Source: Atopobiaceae bacterium (GTDB lineage Bacteria > Actinomycetota > Coriobacteriia > Coriobacteriales > Atopobiaceae). From it: 64,000 nt of DNA. The stretch lies in the NCBI GenBank assembly GCA_022483015.1, contig JAKVOB010000001.1:2212003-2276002 (forward strand), read 5' to 3'. The translations under genes and the position numbers were made by a program. Under the pieces are notes generated by a model. The model had not been told where the DNA came from. It searched no databases and saw only the letters and a program-made list of their open reading frames with translations. Below are positions 54,211-63,158 of the stretch, in pieces (within the stretch, counting starts at the first letter, position 1; the number at the start of each line of letters is the position of its first letter).

Positions 54211-55971
54211 ATGCTCAAGGTCCTGAGATACCTCGACAAGAAGCAGTGGGGCATGGTCGCGATCAGCCTCGTCTTCATCGTCATCCAAGTGTGGCTCGAC
54301 CTCACCCTGCCCGACTACATGAGCAACATCACCACCCTCGTCGAGACCGAGGGCTCCACCATGGGCGAGATCCTCGAGCAGGGCGGCTGGATGCTCCTCT
54401 GCGCCGTGGGCTCCATGATCGCCGCCTGCATCGTGGGCTACTTCGCCGCAAAGGTGGGCGCCGGCCTCGCCCAGACGCTCCGCGGCCACGTCTACGACAA
54501 GACGCTCGAGATGAGCAAGGGCGACGTCGAGCACTTCTCGACCGCCAGCCTCGTCAACCGCTGCACCAACGACATCACGCAGGTACAGACCCTGGTCATC
54601 ATGGGCCTGCAGGCCATCATCAAGGCACCGGTCCTCTGCATCTGGGCCGTCTGCAAGATCGCCGGCCACGGCTGGCAGTGGTCGGCCGCCACGGCGGTCG
54701 CCGCGTTCGTGGTCATCATCATGCTCGTCTTCACCCTCATCTTCGCCGTGCCGCGGTTCCGCCGCGTGCAGGGCATCACCGACAAGATCAACCGCCTCTG
54801 CCGCGAGCACCTCGTGGGCATCCGCCCGGTGCACGCCTACAACGCCGAGGCCTATGAGCAGAAGCGCTTCGACGAGGCCAACGACGACATCACCGACGTC
54901 AACATGGTCGCCTATCGTGTCATGGCCATCATGAGCCCCGGCATGACCTTCGTGACCAGCGTGCTCACCCTCGTGGTCTACTGGATCGGCGCCTACCTCG
55001 TGGAGGCGGCGCTCCCCGGTGCCAAGCTCGGTGTCTTCTCGGACATGGTGGTCTTCTCCAACTACGCCATCCAGGTCGTCATGGCCTTCGTCCTGCTCAA
55101 CATGATCTTCATCCTCCTGCCGCGCGCCCAGGTCTCGGCCGGCCGCATCATGGAGGTCATCAGCACCGACCCGTCCATCAAGGATGGCAAGGGTGCCGAC
55201 GTGACCGACGCCGAGAAGGGCACCGTGGAGTTCCGCGACGTCTCGTTCAGCTATCCTGACGGCGGCGCCGAGGTCCTCTCGCACATCTCGTTCAAGGCCG
55301 AGCGCGGCCAGACCGTCGCCTTCATCGGCGCCACTGGCTCGGGCAAGACCACCCTGGTCCAGCTCGTCGACCGCCTCTATGACCCCTCGACCGGCACCGT
55401 GCTGGTCGACGGCCACGACGTGCGCGAGTTCTCGCAGGACGACCTGCACAACCGCATCGGCTACATCCCCCAGACCGCGACGCTCTTCTCGGGGACCGTT
55501 GCCTCCAACGTGAGCTACGGCGAGGCAGCGCAGGACATCACGCGCCAGGACGTCACCGAGGGGCTCGACATCGCCCAGGCCTCCGACTTCGTCTCGAAGA
55601 TGGACAAGGGCGAGGACGCGCGCATCGACCAGGGCGGCCGCAACGTCTCTGGCGGCCAGCGCCAGCGCCTGGCCATCGCCCGCGCCGTGGCACGCAAGCC
55701 TGAGACGCTCATCTTTGACGATTCCTTCTCGGCGCTCGACTTCGCGACCGACAAGGCCCTGCGCAACACCCTTTCCGAGAAGTGCGCCTCGACCACGCGC
55801 CTCGTGGTCGCCCAGCGCATCGGCACCATCAGGAACGCCGACCAGATCATAGTGCTCGACCACGGCGAGGTCGTGGGCACGGGCACGCACGACGAGCTCA
55901 TGCAGACGTGCGACGCCTACCAGGAGATCGCGCTCTCGCAGCTTTCGAAGGAGGAGTTGGACAATGCCTAG
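54211..55971 (+). CDS. ABC exporter subunit A (degenerate catalytic site)
   Basis: The 586-aa half-transporter has six transmembrane helices (to about 320) and an ATP-binding domain with Walker A GATGSGKTT, signature NVSGGQRQR and Walker B LIFDDSFSALD. The residue after the Walker B aspartate is Asp, not the catalytic Glu. Together with subunit B this fits heterodimeric exporters of the TM287/288 or BmrCD type, with one degenerate site. AAAGGGGA precedes the ATG. It overlaps subunit B by 8 bp. Confidence 0.93.
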   Translation: MLKVLRYLDKKQWGMVAISLVFIVIQVWLDLTLPDYMSNITTLVETEGSTMGEILEQGGWMLLCAVGSMIAACIVGYFAAKVGAGLAQTLRGHVYDKTLEMSKGDVEHFSTASLVNRCTNDITQVQTLVIMGLQAIIKAPVLCIWAVCKIAGHGWQWSAATAVAAFVVIIMLVFTLIFAVPRFRRVQGITDKINRLCREHLVGIRPVHAYNAEAYEQKRFDEANDDITDVNMVAYRVMAIMSPGMTFVTSVLTLVVYWIGAYLVEAALPGAKLGVFSDMVVFSNYAIQVVMAFVLLNMIFILLPRAQVSAGRIMEVISTDPSIKDGKGADVTDAEKGTVEFRDVSFSYPDGGAEVLSHISFKAERGQTVAFIGATGSGKTTLVQLVDRLYDPSTGTVLVDGHDVREFSQDDLHNRIGYIPQTATLFSGTVASNVSYGEAAQDITRQDVTEGLDIAQASDFVSKMDKGEDARIDQGGRNVSGGQRQRLAIARAVARKPETLIFDDSFSALDFATDKALRNTLSEKCASTTRLVVAQRIGTIRNADQIIVLDHGEVVGTGTHDELMQTCDAYQEIALSQLSKEELDNA

Positions 55972-57763
55972 CAGCATGCCTGGAACCGACCACACCGTCG
56001 CCATGGGGACCGAGAATGCCGACATCGGCGGCGCGTTCAAGAACCTGTTCTCATACCTGGGCCGCAAGAAGGCCCCCGTCATCATCGCCTGCGTGCTCTC
56101 GCTCCTGGGCGCGGTGCTGAACCTCATCGGACCGTCGAAGCTCGGCGAGATCACCGACATGATCAGCAACGGGCTCACCGGCACCATCGACCTCACGAGC
56201 GTCACGTCCCTGGCCACCCTGCTCGTGATCCTCTATGCGGCTGGCTTCATCGTCAACTACATCCAGGGCTTCATCATGGCCACGGTGACCCAGAAGGTCA
56301 CGCAGAACATGCGTCGCGACATCTCGCACAAGATCGACCGCCTGCCGCTCAAGTACCTGGACGGCACGCCGACCGGCGACGTGCTCAGCCGCGTCACCAA
56401 CGACGTCGACACCGTGGGCCAGATGATGAACCAGTCCCTCTCCACGATCGTGAGCTCGGTCGCCATGCTCATCGGCTCGCTCGTCATGATGTTCGCGACC
56501 AACGTCCTCATGACGCTCGCCGGCGTGATCGCGACGCTGTTGGGCGTGGCCCTGGTCATCTTCGTGATCATGAGGTCACAGGGCTACTTCACCCAGCAGC
56601 AGGCCGAGATCGGCAAGATCGACGGGCACGTGGAGGAGGTCTTCGGCGGGCTCGACGTGGTCAAGACCTGCAACGGCGAGAAGGCCGCCGGCACCGAGTT
56701 CCACAAGATGAACGACGCGCTCTATGGTGCCGCGTGGAAGGCCAACTTCCTCTCGAGCCTCATGATGCCGCTCATGATCTTCATCGGTAACCTCGCCTAC
56801 GTGGCCGTCTGCATCGTCGGCGGCATCCTCGTGATCCAGGGGAGCATCGGCTTCGGCGTCGTCGTCTCGTTCATGATCTACATCCGCCTGTTCACGCAGC
56901 CGCTGCAGAACCTCTCGCAGGCCGCGACCTCCGTCCAGACCATGGCCGCCGCCTGTGGGCGCGTGTTCGAGTTCCTGGACGAGGAGGAGCTCTCGGACGA
57001 GTCCGCCAAGACGACCCGCCTCGACGACATCCAGGGCAGGGTCACGTTCCACCACGTGCACTTCGGCTATGACCCCGAGAAGACCATCATCAACGACTTC
57101 ACCGCCACGGCGCAGCCTGGCCAGAAGATCGCCATCGTGGGTCCCACCGGCGCCGGCAAGACCACCATCGTGAACCTCCTCGAGCGCTTCTACGAGGTCG
57201 GGTCAGGCAGGATCACCATCGACGGCACCTCGACCCTCGACCTCACCCGCGAGAACGTCCACGAGCTGTTCGGCATGGTGCTGCAGGACACCTGGCTCTT
57301 CGAGGGGACCCTGCGCGAGAACCTCGTCTTCGACACGCCCGACATCTCCGATGACCGCCTCATGGAGGTCTGCGAGTCGTGCGGGCTCGGCAGCTGGGTC
57401 AAGCAGCTCCCCAAGGGGCTCGACACCGTGCTCACCGACGAGACGAGCGTGAGCGCCGGCCAGCGCCAGCTCCTCACCATCGCCCGCGCCATGCTGAAGG
57501 ACGCGCCGCTGCTCATCCTCGACGAGGCCACGAGCTCCGTCGACACCCGCACCGAGCTCAAGGTCCAGGACGCCATGGACAAGCTCATGTGCGGCCGTAC
57601 GAGCTTCGTCATCGCGCACCGCCTCTCCACGATCAAGAACGCCGACCTCATCCTCGTGATGGAGGACGGCGACATCATCGAGAAGGGCACGCACGACGAG
57701 CTCATCAAGCAGGGTGGCGCCTACGCCAAGCTGTACAACTCGCAGTTCGAGCAGGCCGCGTAA
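55964..57763 (+). CDS. ABC exporter subunit B (canonical catalytic site)
   Basis: The 599-aa half-transporter has a short N-terminal extension, six helices and an ATP-binding domain with Walker A GPTGAGKTT, Walker B LLILDEATSSVD with the catalytic Glu, and a variant signature SVSAGQRQ. Thus A supplies the good signature and B the good Walker B, the composite-site pattern of heterodimeric exporters. AGGAGG precedes the ATG. The substrate is unknown; the MarR gene upstream suggests an inducible drug, peptide or metabolite. Confidence 0.93.
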   Translation: MPSSMPGTDHTVAMGTENADIGGAFKNLFSYLGRKKAPVIIACVLSLLGAVLNLIGPSKLGEITDMISNGLTGTIDLTSVTSLATLLVILYAAGFIVNYIQGFIMATVTQKVTQNMRRDISHKIDRLPLKYLDGTPTGDVLSRVTNDVDTVGQMMNQSLSTIVSSVAMLIGSLVMMFATNVLMTLAGVIATLLGVALVIFVIMRSQGYFTQQQAEIGKIDGHVEEVFGGLDVVKTCNGEKAAGTEFHKMNDALYGAAWKANFLSSLMMPLMIFIGNLAYVAVCIVGGILVIQGSIGFGVVVSFMIYIRLFTQPLQNLSQAATSVQTMAAACGRVFEFLDEEELSDESAKTTRLDDIQGRVTFHHVHFGYDPEKTIINDFTATAQPGQKIAIVGPTGAGKTTIVNLLERFYEVGSGRITIDGTSTLDLTRENVHELFGMVLQDTWLFEGTLRENLVFDTPDISDDRLMEVCESCGLGSWVKQLPKGLDTVLTDETSVSAGQRQLLTIARAMLKDAPLLILDEATSSVDTRTELKVQDAMDKLMCGRTSFVIAHRLSTIKNADLILVMEDGDIIEKGTHDELIKQGGAYAKLYNSQFEQAA

Positions 57764-57803
57764 GCAAGAGGTACTTCTCGCCGTCACTTGTCGACGGCAG
57801 ACG

Positions 57804-57841
57804 CGAGGGCCCCGGCATCCATGTGGGTGTCGGGGCCCTCG
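57804..57841 (+). terminator. Rho-independent terminator of the ABC operon
   Basis: CGAGGGCCCCG (57804-57814) pairs perfectly with its complement at 57831-57841. The inner bases extend the stem, and TTTGTCT follows. It lies 41 bp after the subunit B stop. Confidence 0.8.
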
Positions 57842-57883
57842 TTTGTCTCGATGGTGGCCGCCGGATCCCCTCCCCATTCCGTC

Positions 57884-57939
57884 GAGGTAGCGGGTTCGGC
57901 ACCTTCTGACCCCTCAAAAGGTGCCGGATGCGCTACCTC
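57884..57939. repeat. 56-bp palindromic intergenic repeat, copy 5 (imperfect)
   Basis: The left arm (57884-57905) is of the GCGGGTTCGGC type of copy 2, while the right arm (57918-57939) complements GCGCATCCGGC. The arms thus pair with about three mismatches. Copy 6 has the same combination. Confidence 0.85.
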
Positions 57940-57968
57940 GACGAGGGGACCGCAGGGACCACCAGAGA

Positions 57969-60900
57969 CTACCGCGCCTGCCGCCTGCGTCGGAGGCCCC
58001 ACAGGGACACCCCCACGACCACGCACGCAGAGCCAGCTGCCAGCGGGAGGCCAGCATCCACGAGGGGATCGGCGGTGTCTGCCAGCCGCGCGACGCCGAC
58101 CGACGTGGCGCTGGCCTGCGTGAGGTTGCCATTCTCGCCCCCGCCCGACGAGGACGCAGCTCGCGTCGTGGGCGTCGGGGTGGTCGGCGTCGCAGGCGTA
58201 TCAGGGCTCTCGGGCTCCTTCTTCTTAGCGATGGTCACGGTGCAGCTGGCGGACTTGCTCACGTCCGCGTCGCTGGTGGCGGTCACCACCACGGTGCCCT
58301 CCCCCTTGGCCGTGAGGACCGGCATCTCGTCACCCGAGAAGCTCGCGTTGGCCTGGATGTCGACACTGTCAAGGTCTCCCGAGAAGCTCCAGCTGATCCG
58401 CGTGGTGGTGGGATTCTCGGCGCCAAGGACGGTCGCGGTGAGGTCGAGCGACTGGTCGCCCTCGCCCAAGGTGATGCCGGCGTCAGCCTTGTCGAGGCTG
58501 ACGCCCGTGGGATGGTCATAGGCGTTGAGGCCCCGGCGCAGCATGCCGCTCTCCATTGAGGCCGTGGCAGCAAAGGTCCAGCAGGCCCCGAGGTTGCCCT
58601 GGTTCTTGACGCTGGTGACGGCATTCATGTCACGTAGGTCGAAGGAGGACGGCAGGCTGACATCAGGAGCGCTGGTGCTGCAGGCGGAGAGGTCAGAGGT
58701 GATGGTCAGCTCGCCGCTCTGGGAGGGGCCCTCGGTCGTGATATCCTCCATCGTCGCGTCGGTGGCAGTCGCAGGCATGCCTCGCAACGCGAGTTGGGCC
58801 GCCGTGTCGACCCCTTCCGAGGCGGCCGAGAGGAGCCGGTCGTCACCGGACCCGCCCGTGGTGAAGGCCCGGAGCGATGCATAGTACCCACCCTCAGCAC
58901 CTATGTCGCTCACGCTACCGTCACTGTTGTAGTAGTAGCTGATGCCAGCGAGGGCCTGGACCGGCTGAGCCTCCCTCCGGTTTGGTCTGGTGAAACCGAT
59001 CTTGGTCTTCCCTCCCTTGGTCGAGTCGGCGCGAAGAATGACCTCGTAGCGCGTGTTCGCCGGCAGCTCGATGGGCTGGGCAAGGGTCTCCTTGTAGTAG
59101 CCGGCATATTTCTCGCTCACCTGCATGAGGTGCGTCGTCTCCGTCGAGTCCCCGAGGCGCAGATAGACGTCATAGATGCCATCGGCAGCGAGGGCCGTGA
59201 AGCTGACGGCGTCCAGCTGCTCCTTGGTATCCCCGGTCATGAAAACCTGGCCAACCTTCTGGGGGCCCTCGACCACTGAGTTGGTCGCTGCGCCATATTG
59301 GTCGTTGTAGTACTGGGTCTCGGTGACCGAGGCTGCCTCCTGGGCCAGGTACACAGCGGGCAGATTGTAGGCGAAATCGGCCGTCTCGTAGGAGAGGTAG
59401 AAGTAACCGTCGTCGCCCGCGCTGGTACCCCAACTGTTCTTAACGATAAAAGCCCCGTCACATGAAGGCTTCTGGTAGTCGAAGTCAGAATAGCCGTACG
59501 CCTTCGCGAGCGCAGCATTGCCCGTGAAGTTGTCCCTCGAGTAGGTGTCGTCCCAGCCGACCACGGTGATGGCATGTCCGCCATCAGCGCTCGTGGCATA
59601 CGGATAATCCGTGCAGGCAAAGTAGTTCGTGCTTGTCGAGTCGTAGGCGGTCCTATGGACCCCGAGACTCGCAAACACCGCACCATAGTTGATGACGGCA
59701 TTCTTGATCTGGGTGATGTAGCCATCACTGTTGCAGTTGGGGAGGAAGAGCGCCGTCGTGAGGTGTGTCGTCGTCGTCCCCGGCACATAGGTGACCTTCG
59801 AGGTCGCGTCAGAGTAGGGCTGGTCCGCCTCGGTGACTGGCCCATCGAGCAGGCTGTAGTACTGGGTGGCCATCAGGAAGTGACCGCCTCCGTCAGCACC
59901 TCCGAGATAGGCGTAGCTTCGTTTGTCGACACCCGCGGTGTCATACCATGCCGACAGCATGTTCATCTCGGAGAGGTCGAGGATGCTGGGGTCGGTGGCT
60001 TGCCTCTCGAGGTCGAGGGTATAGGGCCGGGTGTCCGATGAGCCAGTCTCGCTCTCGACCCTGAGGTAGTACTTGCCAGCCAGGGTTCCCTTCGTGGTGA
60101 TGGATTGGTCTCCATCTCCCTGACTCATAGCCACCACGTTGCCCGTCACGTCCAGGAGGGTCGCCGAGTAGGACAGGTCGCTCGAGGCCGTCTCGATGTT
60201 GATGTTGAGGTTGTAGGTCGCGTCCAACGTGAAGCTGTAGCAGTCCACGTCGAACGAGGTCGAGACCAGCGCCTCGATCATCGTAGGGAAGCTCAGGGCC
60301 GTCGCCTGGCCGATGACGTCGTTGTGCTCATAGCGGTCCTGGTTGACCGAGTGGGTAGAGTAGGTGAAGGTACATACCTGCGAGGTCTCGGTATCTGGTC
60401 GATTGGTCAGATAGGCAAGGGCCCGGATGACGACGTCCTTCTCGATGGTAAGGGGTCCCGTGTAGACCGTGCCGTTCGCGACCTCGCCCTCGGCACTGAC
60501 AGCCGGGTCGCTGCCGTCGGTGGTGTAGAGGATGGTCGCACCCGAGGTCTGGGAGCCCAGCGAGACCGGCTGTCCGGCGGCCACGTTGCCGGGATCCACG
60601 GAGGCCGTGGGTGCGGCAGGAGCCACATAGATGGTCCATGACGCCACATTCGAGGTCGTTCCCGCGGTCGGGTCGTAGGCGATGGCCTTGATCCGCACGT
60701 TTTCCGTGGGCGTGATGGGGCCGTCATAGCGGGTGCCCGTCTGGGGCGTGGGCGCGGCAAGGTCATCGTCCTTCTCGGCACCAAGGGTGTAGTAGATCTC
60801 CATGCCGTCCTCGGCGGCCAGCGAGATGGTATCGCCGATGGTGATGACCTGCTCGTTCGATTGGTCGCACGTCACCTGGTCGGGGACGTCCTGCTGGATG

Positions 60901-62267
60901 CCGGCGAAGTGCATGGCCGCGTCGGCACCCACAGGCGTGAAGGTCCCTCCGACGCGTCCGGTCGAGAGCGCCGCCGCACCGCCTCCTGCCAGGGTCGTCG
61001 GCAGCGTGGTGCCCATCTTCGAGACGGGATAGGTGAACCCGGTGAGGTCCAGTCCCCTGAAGCCGTAGTTCCCCGATTCCTCTTGCAGGACGAGGGCGAC
61101 GTTGTAGTCACGGACGAACCCCTCGAAGCCCTCCCTGCCGATCACGCCCTTCCCCTTGAGGACCTTGGTCAGGACCTCCCTCGTGCAGGCGTGCTTTCCG
61201 TCGCCCACGTCATAGTTCAGGACGGCACGATAGATCCCGTCCCCTCCGCTGGAATGGCCCACGGTCTGGGCAGCGAGGTAACGGCCGAAGAGGTACCACT
61301 GGGCATAGACCAAATAATCGTTCGGCACGTATTCGCCTGAGAAGATGAAGGGGACGGTCGTCCCTTTTGATGAGATGTAAAGCTGCAGGTAGTAGGTATA
61401 GGTTCTCATGGCATCTTCCGTCATCCCTGCCACGGTGGGTGCACTCTGCGAGAAGGTCTCGTTGAGCCAGGAATCGCTGTCACTACCGACCAACGCAAAG
61501 TTGATCAGGTGCTGGAACTCGTGACAGAGGGTGGATTCGAGCATCATGGAGTCCGTCATGCTCTGGTTCAGGTTCACACGGTCCATCTGCTCGCCGGCAC
61601 GCGTGAGGTCATCGCCCCAGAAGTAGCCCTTATAGTACCTAGAGATACCCGTCACCACGACGGCGACCTTACCGTCGTGGTCGACGTCCACGGCATTGGG
61701 GCTACCAAACCCGCTGACCATGTTCGCGTAGTATCCGTCGAACCTCTGGGCCAGACTCTGGGCCTCCGCAGTCTTGGTCGCATCCTCGTACCAGATGGTG
61801 CAGTGCTCACCTGTCGCAAGGCAGGTGTGCGTGATCTTGGTGTTCGTCTGCACGCCTTGGTCGTCCACGGACGTGAGTATCGTGAGGTCCTTCGTGTCGC
61901 CCACCTGGTAGGCGGCCGTCGGCGTCGAGTCAGCAGCCGTCTGGACCTCGTCAAGGGTCACATCTCCCGTGCCCAACGCCAGGGTCCCGCATTCCTGGAA
62001 GGCCCCCTCCGTCGTGAGGGAGCTGTCAAGCTGGCTCCGGAGCGAGGCCGCACCCATGGCCTCGCCCGTGGGCAGGGTCGCCTCGTACTGCTCGTTGGTA
62101 GAGATGTCGAAGTTGGTGTTGGTGACCAGGGTCAGGTTGCCGGCATAGCCATCGTCCGCGTCGGTATCGACCACATTGCTGGTGGCATGGGCTGCCGACC
62201 CGAAGGACAACAGCGACAAAGCGGTCAGGACGACGAGCGTGAGGAGTCGGCTTCTACGAATGCCCAT
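57969..62267 (-). CDS. secreted double-protease protein: M30-like zinc peptidase plus permuted papain-like domain
   Basis: The 1432-aa protein has a signal peptide (to about residue 29). It then has a gluzincin-type domain with HEFQH (249-253) and Glu270 in LNETFSQ, as in M30 peptidases; chitobiase-C-terminal-like repeats (about 470-660, IYYTLGAE and ILYTTDGSDP); and a PPC-like domain (about 670-755). A papain-like region carries DLSEMNML (764), His898 (GGHAITVVGWDD) and Asn944 (KNSWG), then a lectin-like part. Only afterwards comes the Cys segment, LPSSFDLRDMN and GNLGACWTFAATASMES with Cys1229 and Gln1223. The order is thus permuted relative to the sister at 21627. A Big-like domain, linker and C-terminal helix with basic tail end it. 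GAAAGGG precedes the ATG. Confidence 0.9.
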   Translation of the reverse strand: MGIRRSRLLTLVVLTALSLLSFGSAAHATSNVVDTDADDGYAGNLTLVTNTNFDISTNEQYEATLPTGEAMGAASLRSQLDSSLTTEGAFQECGTLALGTGDVTLDEVQTAADSTPTAAYQVGDTKDLTILTSVDDQGVQTNTKITHTCLATGEHCTIWYEDATKTAEAQSLAQRFDGYYANMVSGFGSPNAVDVDHDGKVAVVVTGISRYYKGYFWGDDLTRAGEQMDRVNLNQSMTDSMMLESTLCHEFQHLINFALVGSDSDSWLNETFSQSAPTVAGMTEDAMRTYTYYLQLYISSKGTTVPFIFSGEYVPNDYLVYAQWYLFGRYLAAQTVGHSSGGDGIYRAVLNYDVGDGKHACTREVLTKVLKGKGVIGREGFEGFVRDYNVALVLQEESGNYGFRGLDLTGFTYPVSKMGTTLPTTLAGGGAAALSTGRVGGTFTPVGADAAMHFAGIQQDVPDQVTCDQSNEQVITIGDTISLAAEDGMEIYYTLGAEKDDDLAAPTPQTGTRYDGPITPTENVRIKAIAYDPTAGTTSNVASWTIYVAPAAPTASVDPGNVAAGQPVSLGSQTSGATILYTTDGSDPAVSAEGEVANGTVYTGPLTIEKDVVIRALAYLTNRPDTETSQVCTFTYSTHSVNQDRYEHNDVIGQATALSFPTMIEALVSTSFDVDCYSFTLDATYNLNINIETASSDLSYSATLLDVTGNVVAMSQGDGDQSITTKGTLAGKYYLRVESETGSSDTRPYTLDLERQATDPSILDLSEMNMLSAWYDTAGVDKRSYAYLGGADGGGHFLMATQYYSLLDGPVTEADQPYSDATSKVTYVPGTTTTHLTTALFLPNCNSDGYITQIKNAVINYGAVFASLGVHRTAYDSTSTNYFACTDYPYATSADGGHAITVVGWDDTYSRDNFTGNAALAKAYGYSDFDYQKPSCDGAFIVKNSWGTSAGDDGYFYLSYETADFAYNLPAVYLAQEAASVTETQYYNDQYGAATNSVVEGPQKVGQVFMTGDTKEQLDAVSFTALAADGIYDVYLRLGDSTETTHLMQVSEKYAGYYKETLAQPIELPANTRYEVILRADSTKGGKTKIGFTRPNRREAQPVQALAGISYYYNSDGSVSDIGAEGGYYASLRAFTTGGSGDDRLLSAASEGVDTAAQLALRGMPATATDATMEDITTEGPSQSGELTITSDLSACSTSAPDVSLPSSFDLRDMNAVTSVKNQGNLGACWTFAATASMESGMLRRGLNAYDHPTGVSLDKADAGITLGEGDQSLDLTATVLGAENPTTTRISWSFSGDLDSVDIQANASFSGDEMPVLTAKGEGTVVVTATSDADVSKSASCTVTIAKKKEPESPDTPATPTTPTPTTRAASSSGGGENGNLTQASATSVGVARLADTADPLVDAGLPLAAGSACVVVGVSLWGLRRRRQAR

Positions 62268-62411
62268 GGCACACCCTTTCGTAGGATGGCCCAGACCAGG
62301 CCCTTGTTACGATGCGACCCATCATACGCCGATGTTTCAGATTGCTTTTAAGGTTGAGCCGCTATTCGGCCACTGGTCCAAGCCGGCCGCCTGGTCCCCT
62401 CCCATCCCGTC

Positions 62412-62467
62412 GAGATAGCGGGTTCGGCACCTTCTGACCCCTCAAAAGGTGCCGGATGCGCTACCTC
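62412..62467. repeat. 56-bp palindromic intergenic repeat, copy 6 (imperfect)
   Basis: Same hybrid arms as copy 5, with one extra change (GAGATAGC). It lies between the double-protease start and the DUF4405-like gene, and its right half (62442-62467) supplies that gene's last codons and stop. Confidence 0.85.
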
Positions 62468-63149
62468 GACGAGGGAGGAGGGCCGCGGCCAAGGAGAATC
62501 CCGCGCAACACCAGGGCACGCTCGCGAGAAGAACCTCAAGCAGATAGGCCGCGAGCGGCTTCGCCGCATACGCCGGGGCGAAGCCGACGATACCTGCGAT
62601 GTAGCCGACATAACCCAGGTCGACGAAGGCCCAGAGACCTGCGACGCAGACGACAGCCGTGAGTGCCCAGGTCACCGCCCTACGTCGCCGCGACACGGGT
62701 CCCCGCCGCGCGAGCACGGCCGCGTGCGACACGCGCACCGCCCAGCCGCCATGCGCCGCCATCAGCACGAATCCCAGGTGCACCGAGAGCAGGTGTGCAG
62801 CGCGCGCCGGACCAGCGAGGCCGAGCCCGAAGCCGCCCGTGAGGTCCGCCATGAGGAGCCCGCTCACGACCATGACGGTAAGGCTGGCCGCACATCCCAG
62901 CACCAGCACCGCGTCGACCGCGCGGAAGACGCCCCACCTGCCGTGCGCCAACGCAGCGAACCACCTGCGGTGCAGCACGACGTGCCACGCCACGGCCGCA
63001 CCGAGCACGAGCCCCATGACCTCGTGGACGAGGGGCGGCACGTACCCACGCAGCATCTGCGCCAGCATGCCCACCATGAGCAGCGCGTCATCGACCTCGC
63101 GCAGCAGCGCCCGGCGCCTCCTCGCACCATCTGTCATCGTCTTCGCCAT
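62442..63149 (-). CDS. DUF4405-like membrane protein
   Basis: The protein (235 aa) has about five hydrophobic helices with paired histidines, LVHEVMGLVLGAAVAWHVVLH and LLSVHLGFVLMAAHGGWAVR, as in membrane proteins of the DUF4405 / cytochrome b-like type. It may carry haem or belong to a flavin-based electron path (inference). The last residues, LLPRRGSASGTF, are encoded by repeat copy 6. Starts at 63149 and 63137 both lack a strong ribosome site; coupling to the upstream gene, whose stop is 10 bp away, is likely. Confidence 0.8.
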   Translation of the reverse strand: MAKTMTDGARRRRALLREVDDALLMVGMLAQMLRGYVPPLVHEVMGLVLGAAVAWHVVLHRRWFAALAHGRWGVFRAVDAVLVLGCAASLTVMVVSGLLMADLTGGFGLGLAGPARAAHLLSVHLGFVLMAAHGGWAVRVSHAAVLARRGPVSRRRRAVTWALTAVVCVAGLWAFVDLGYVGYIAGIVGFAPAYAAKPLAAYLLEVLLASVPWCCAGFSLAAALLPRRGSASGTF

Positions 63150-63158
63150 ACGGCCATG

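Noticed and set aside
54058..56217. 719-codon open frame antisense to the MarR/ABC genes
   Set aside because: Composition is typical of a reverse-strand shadow (Asp/His/Gly/Val-rich) and it lies across two certain ABC genes.
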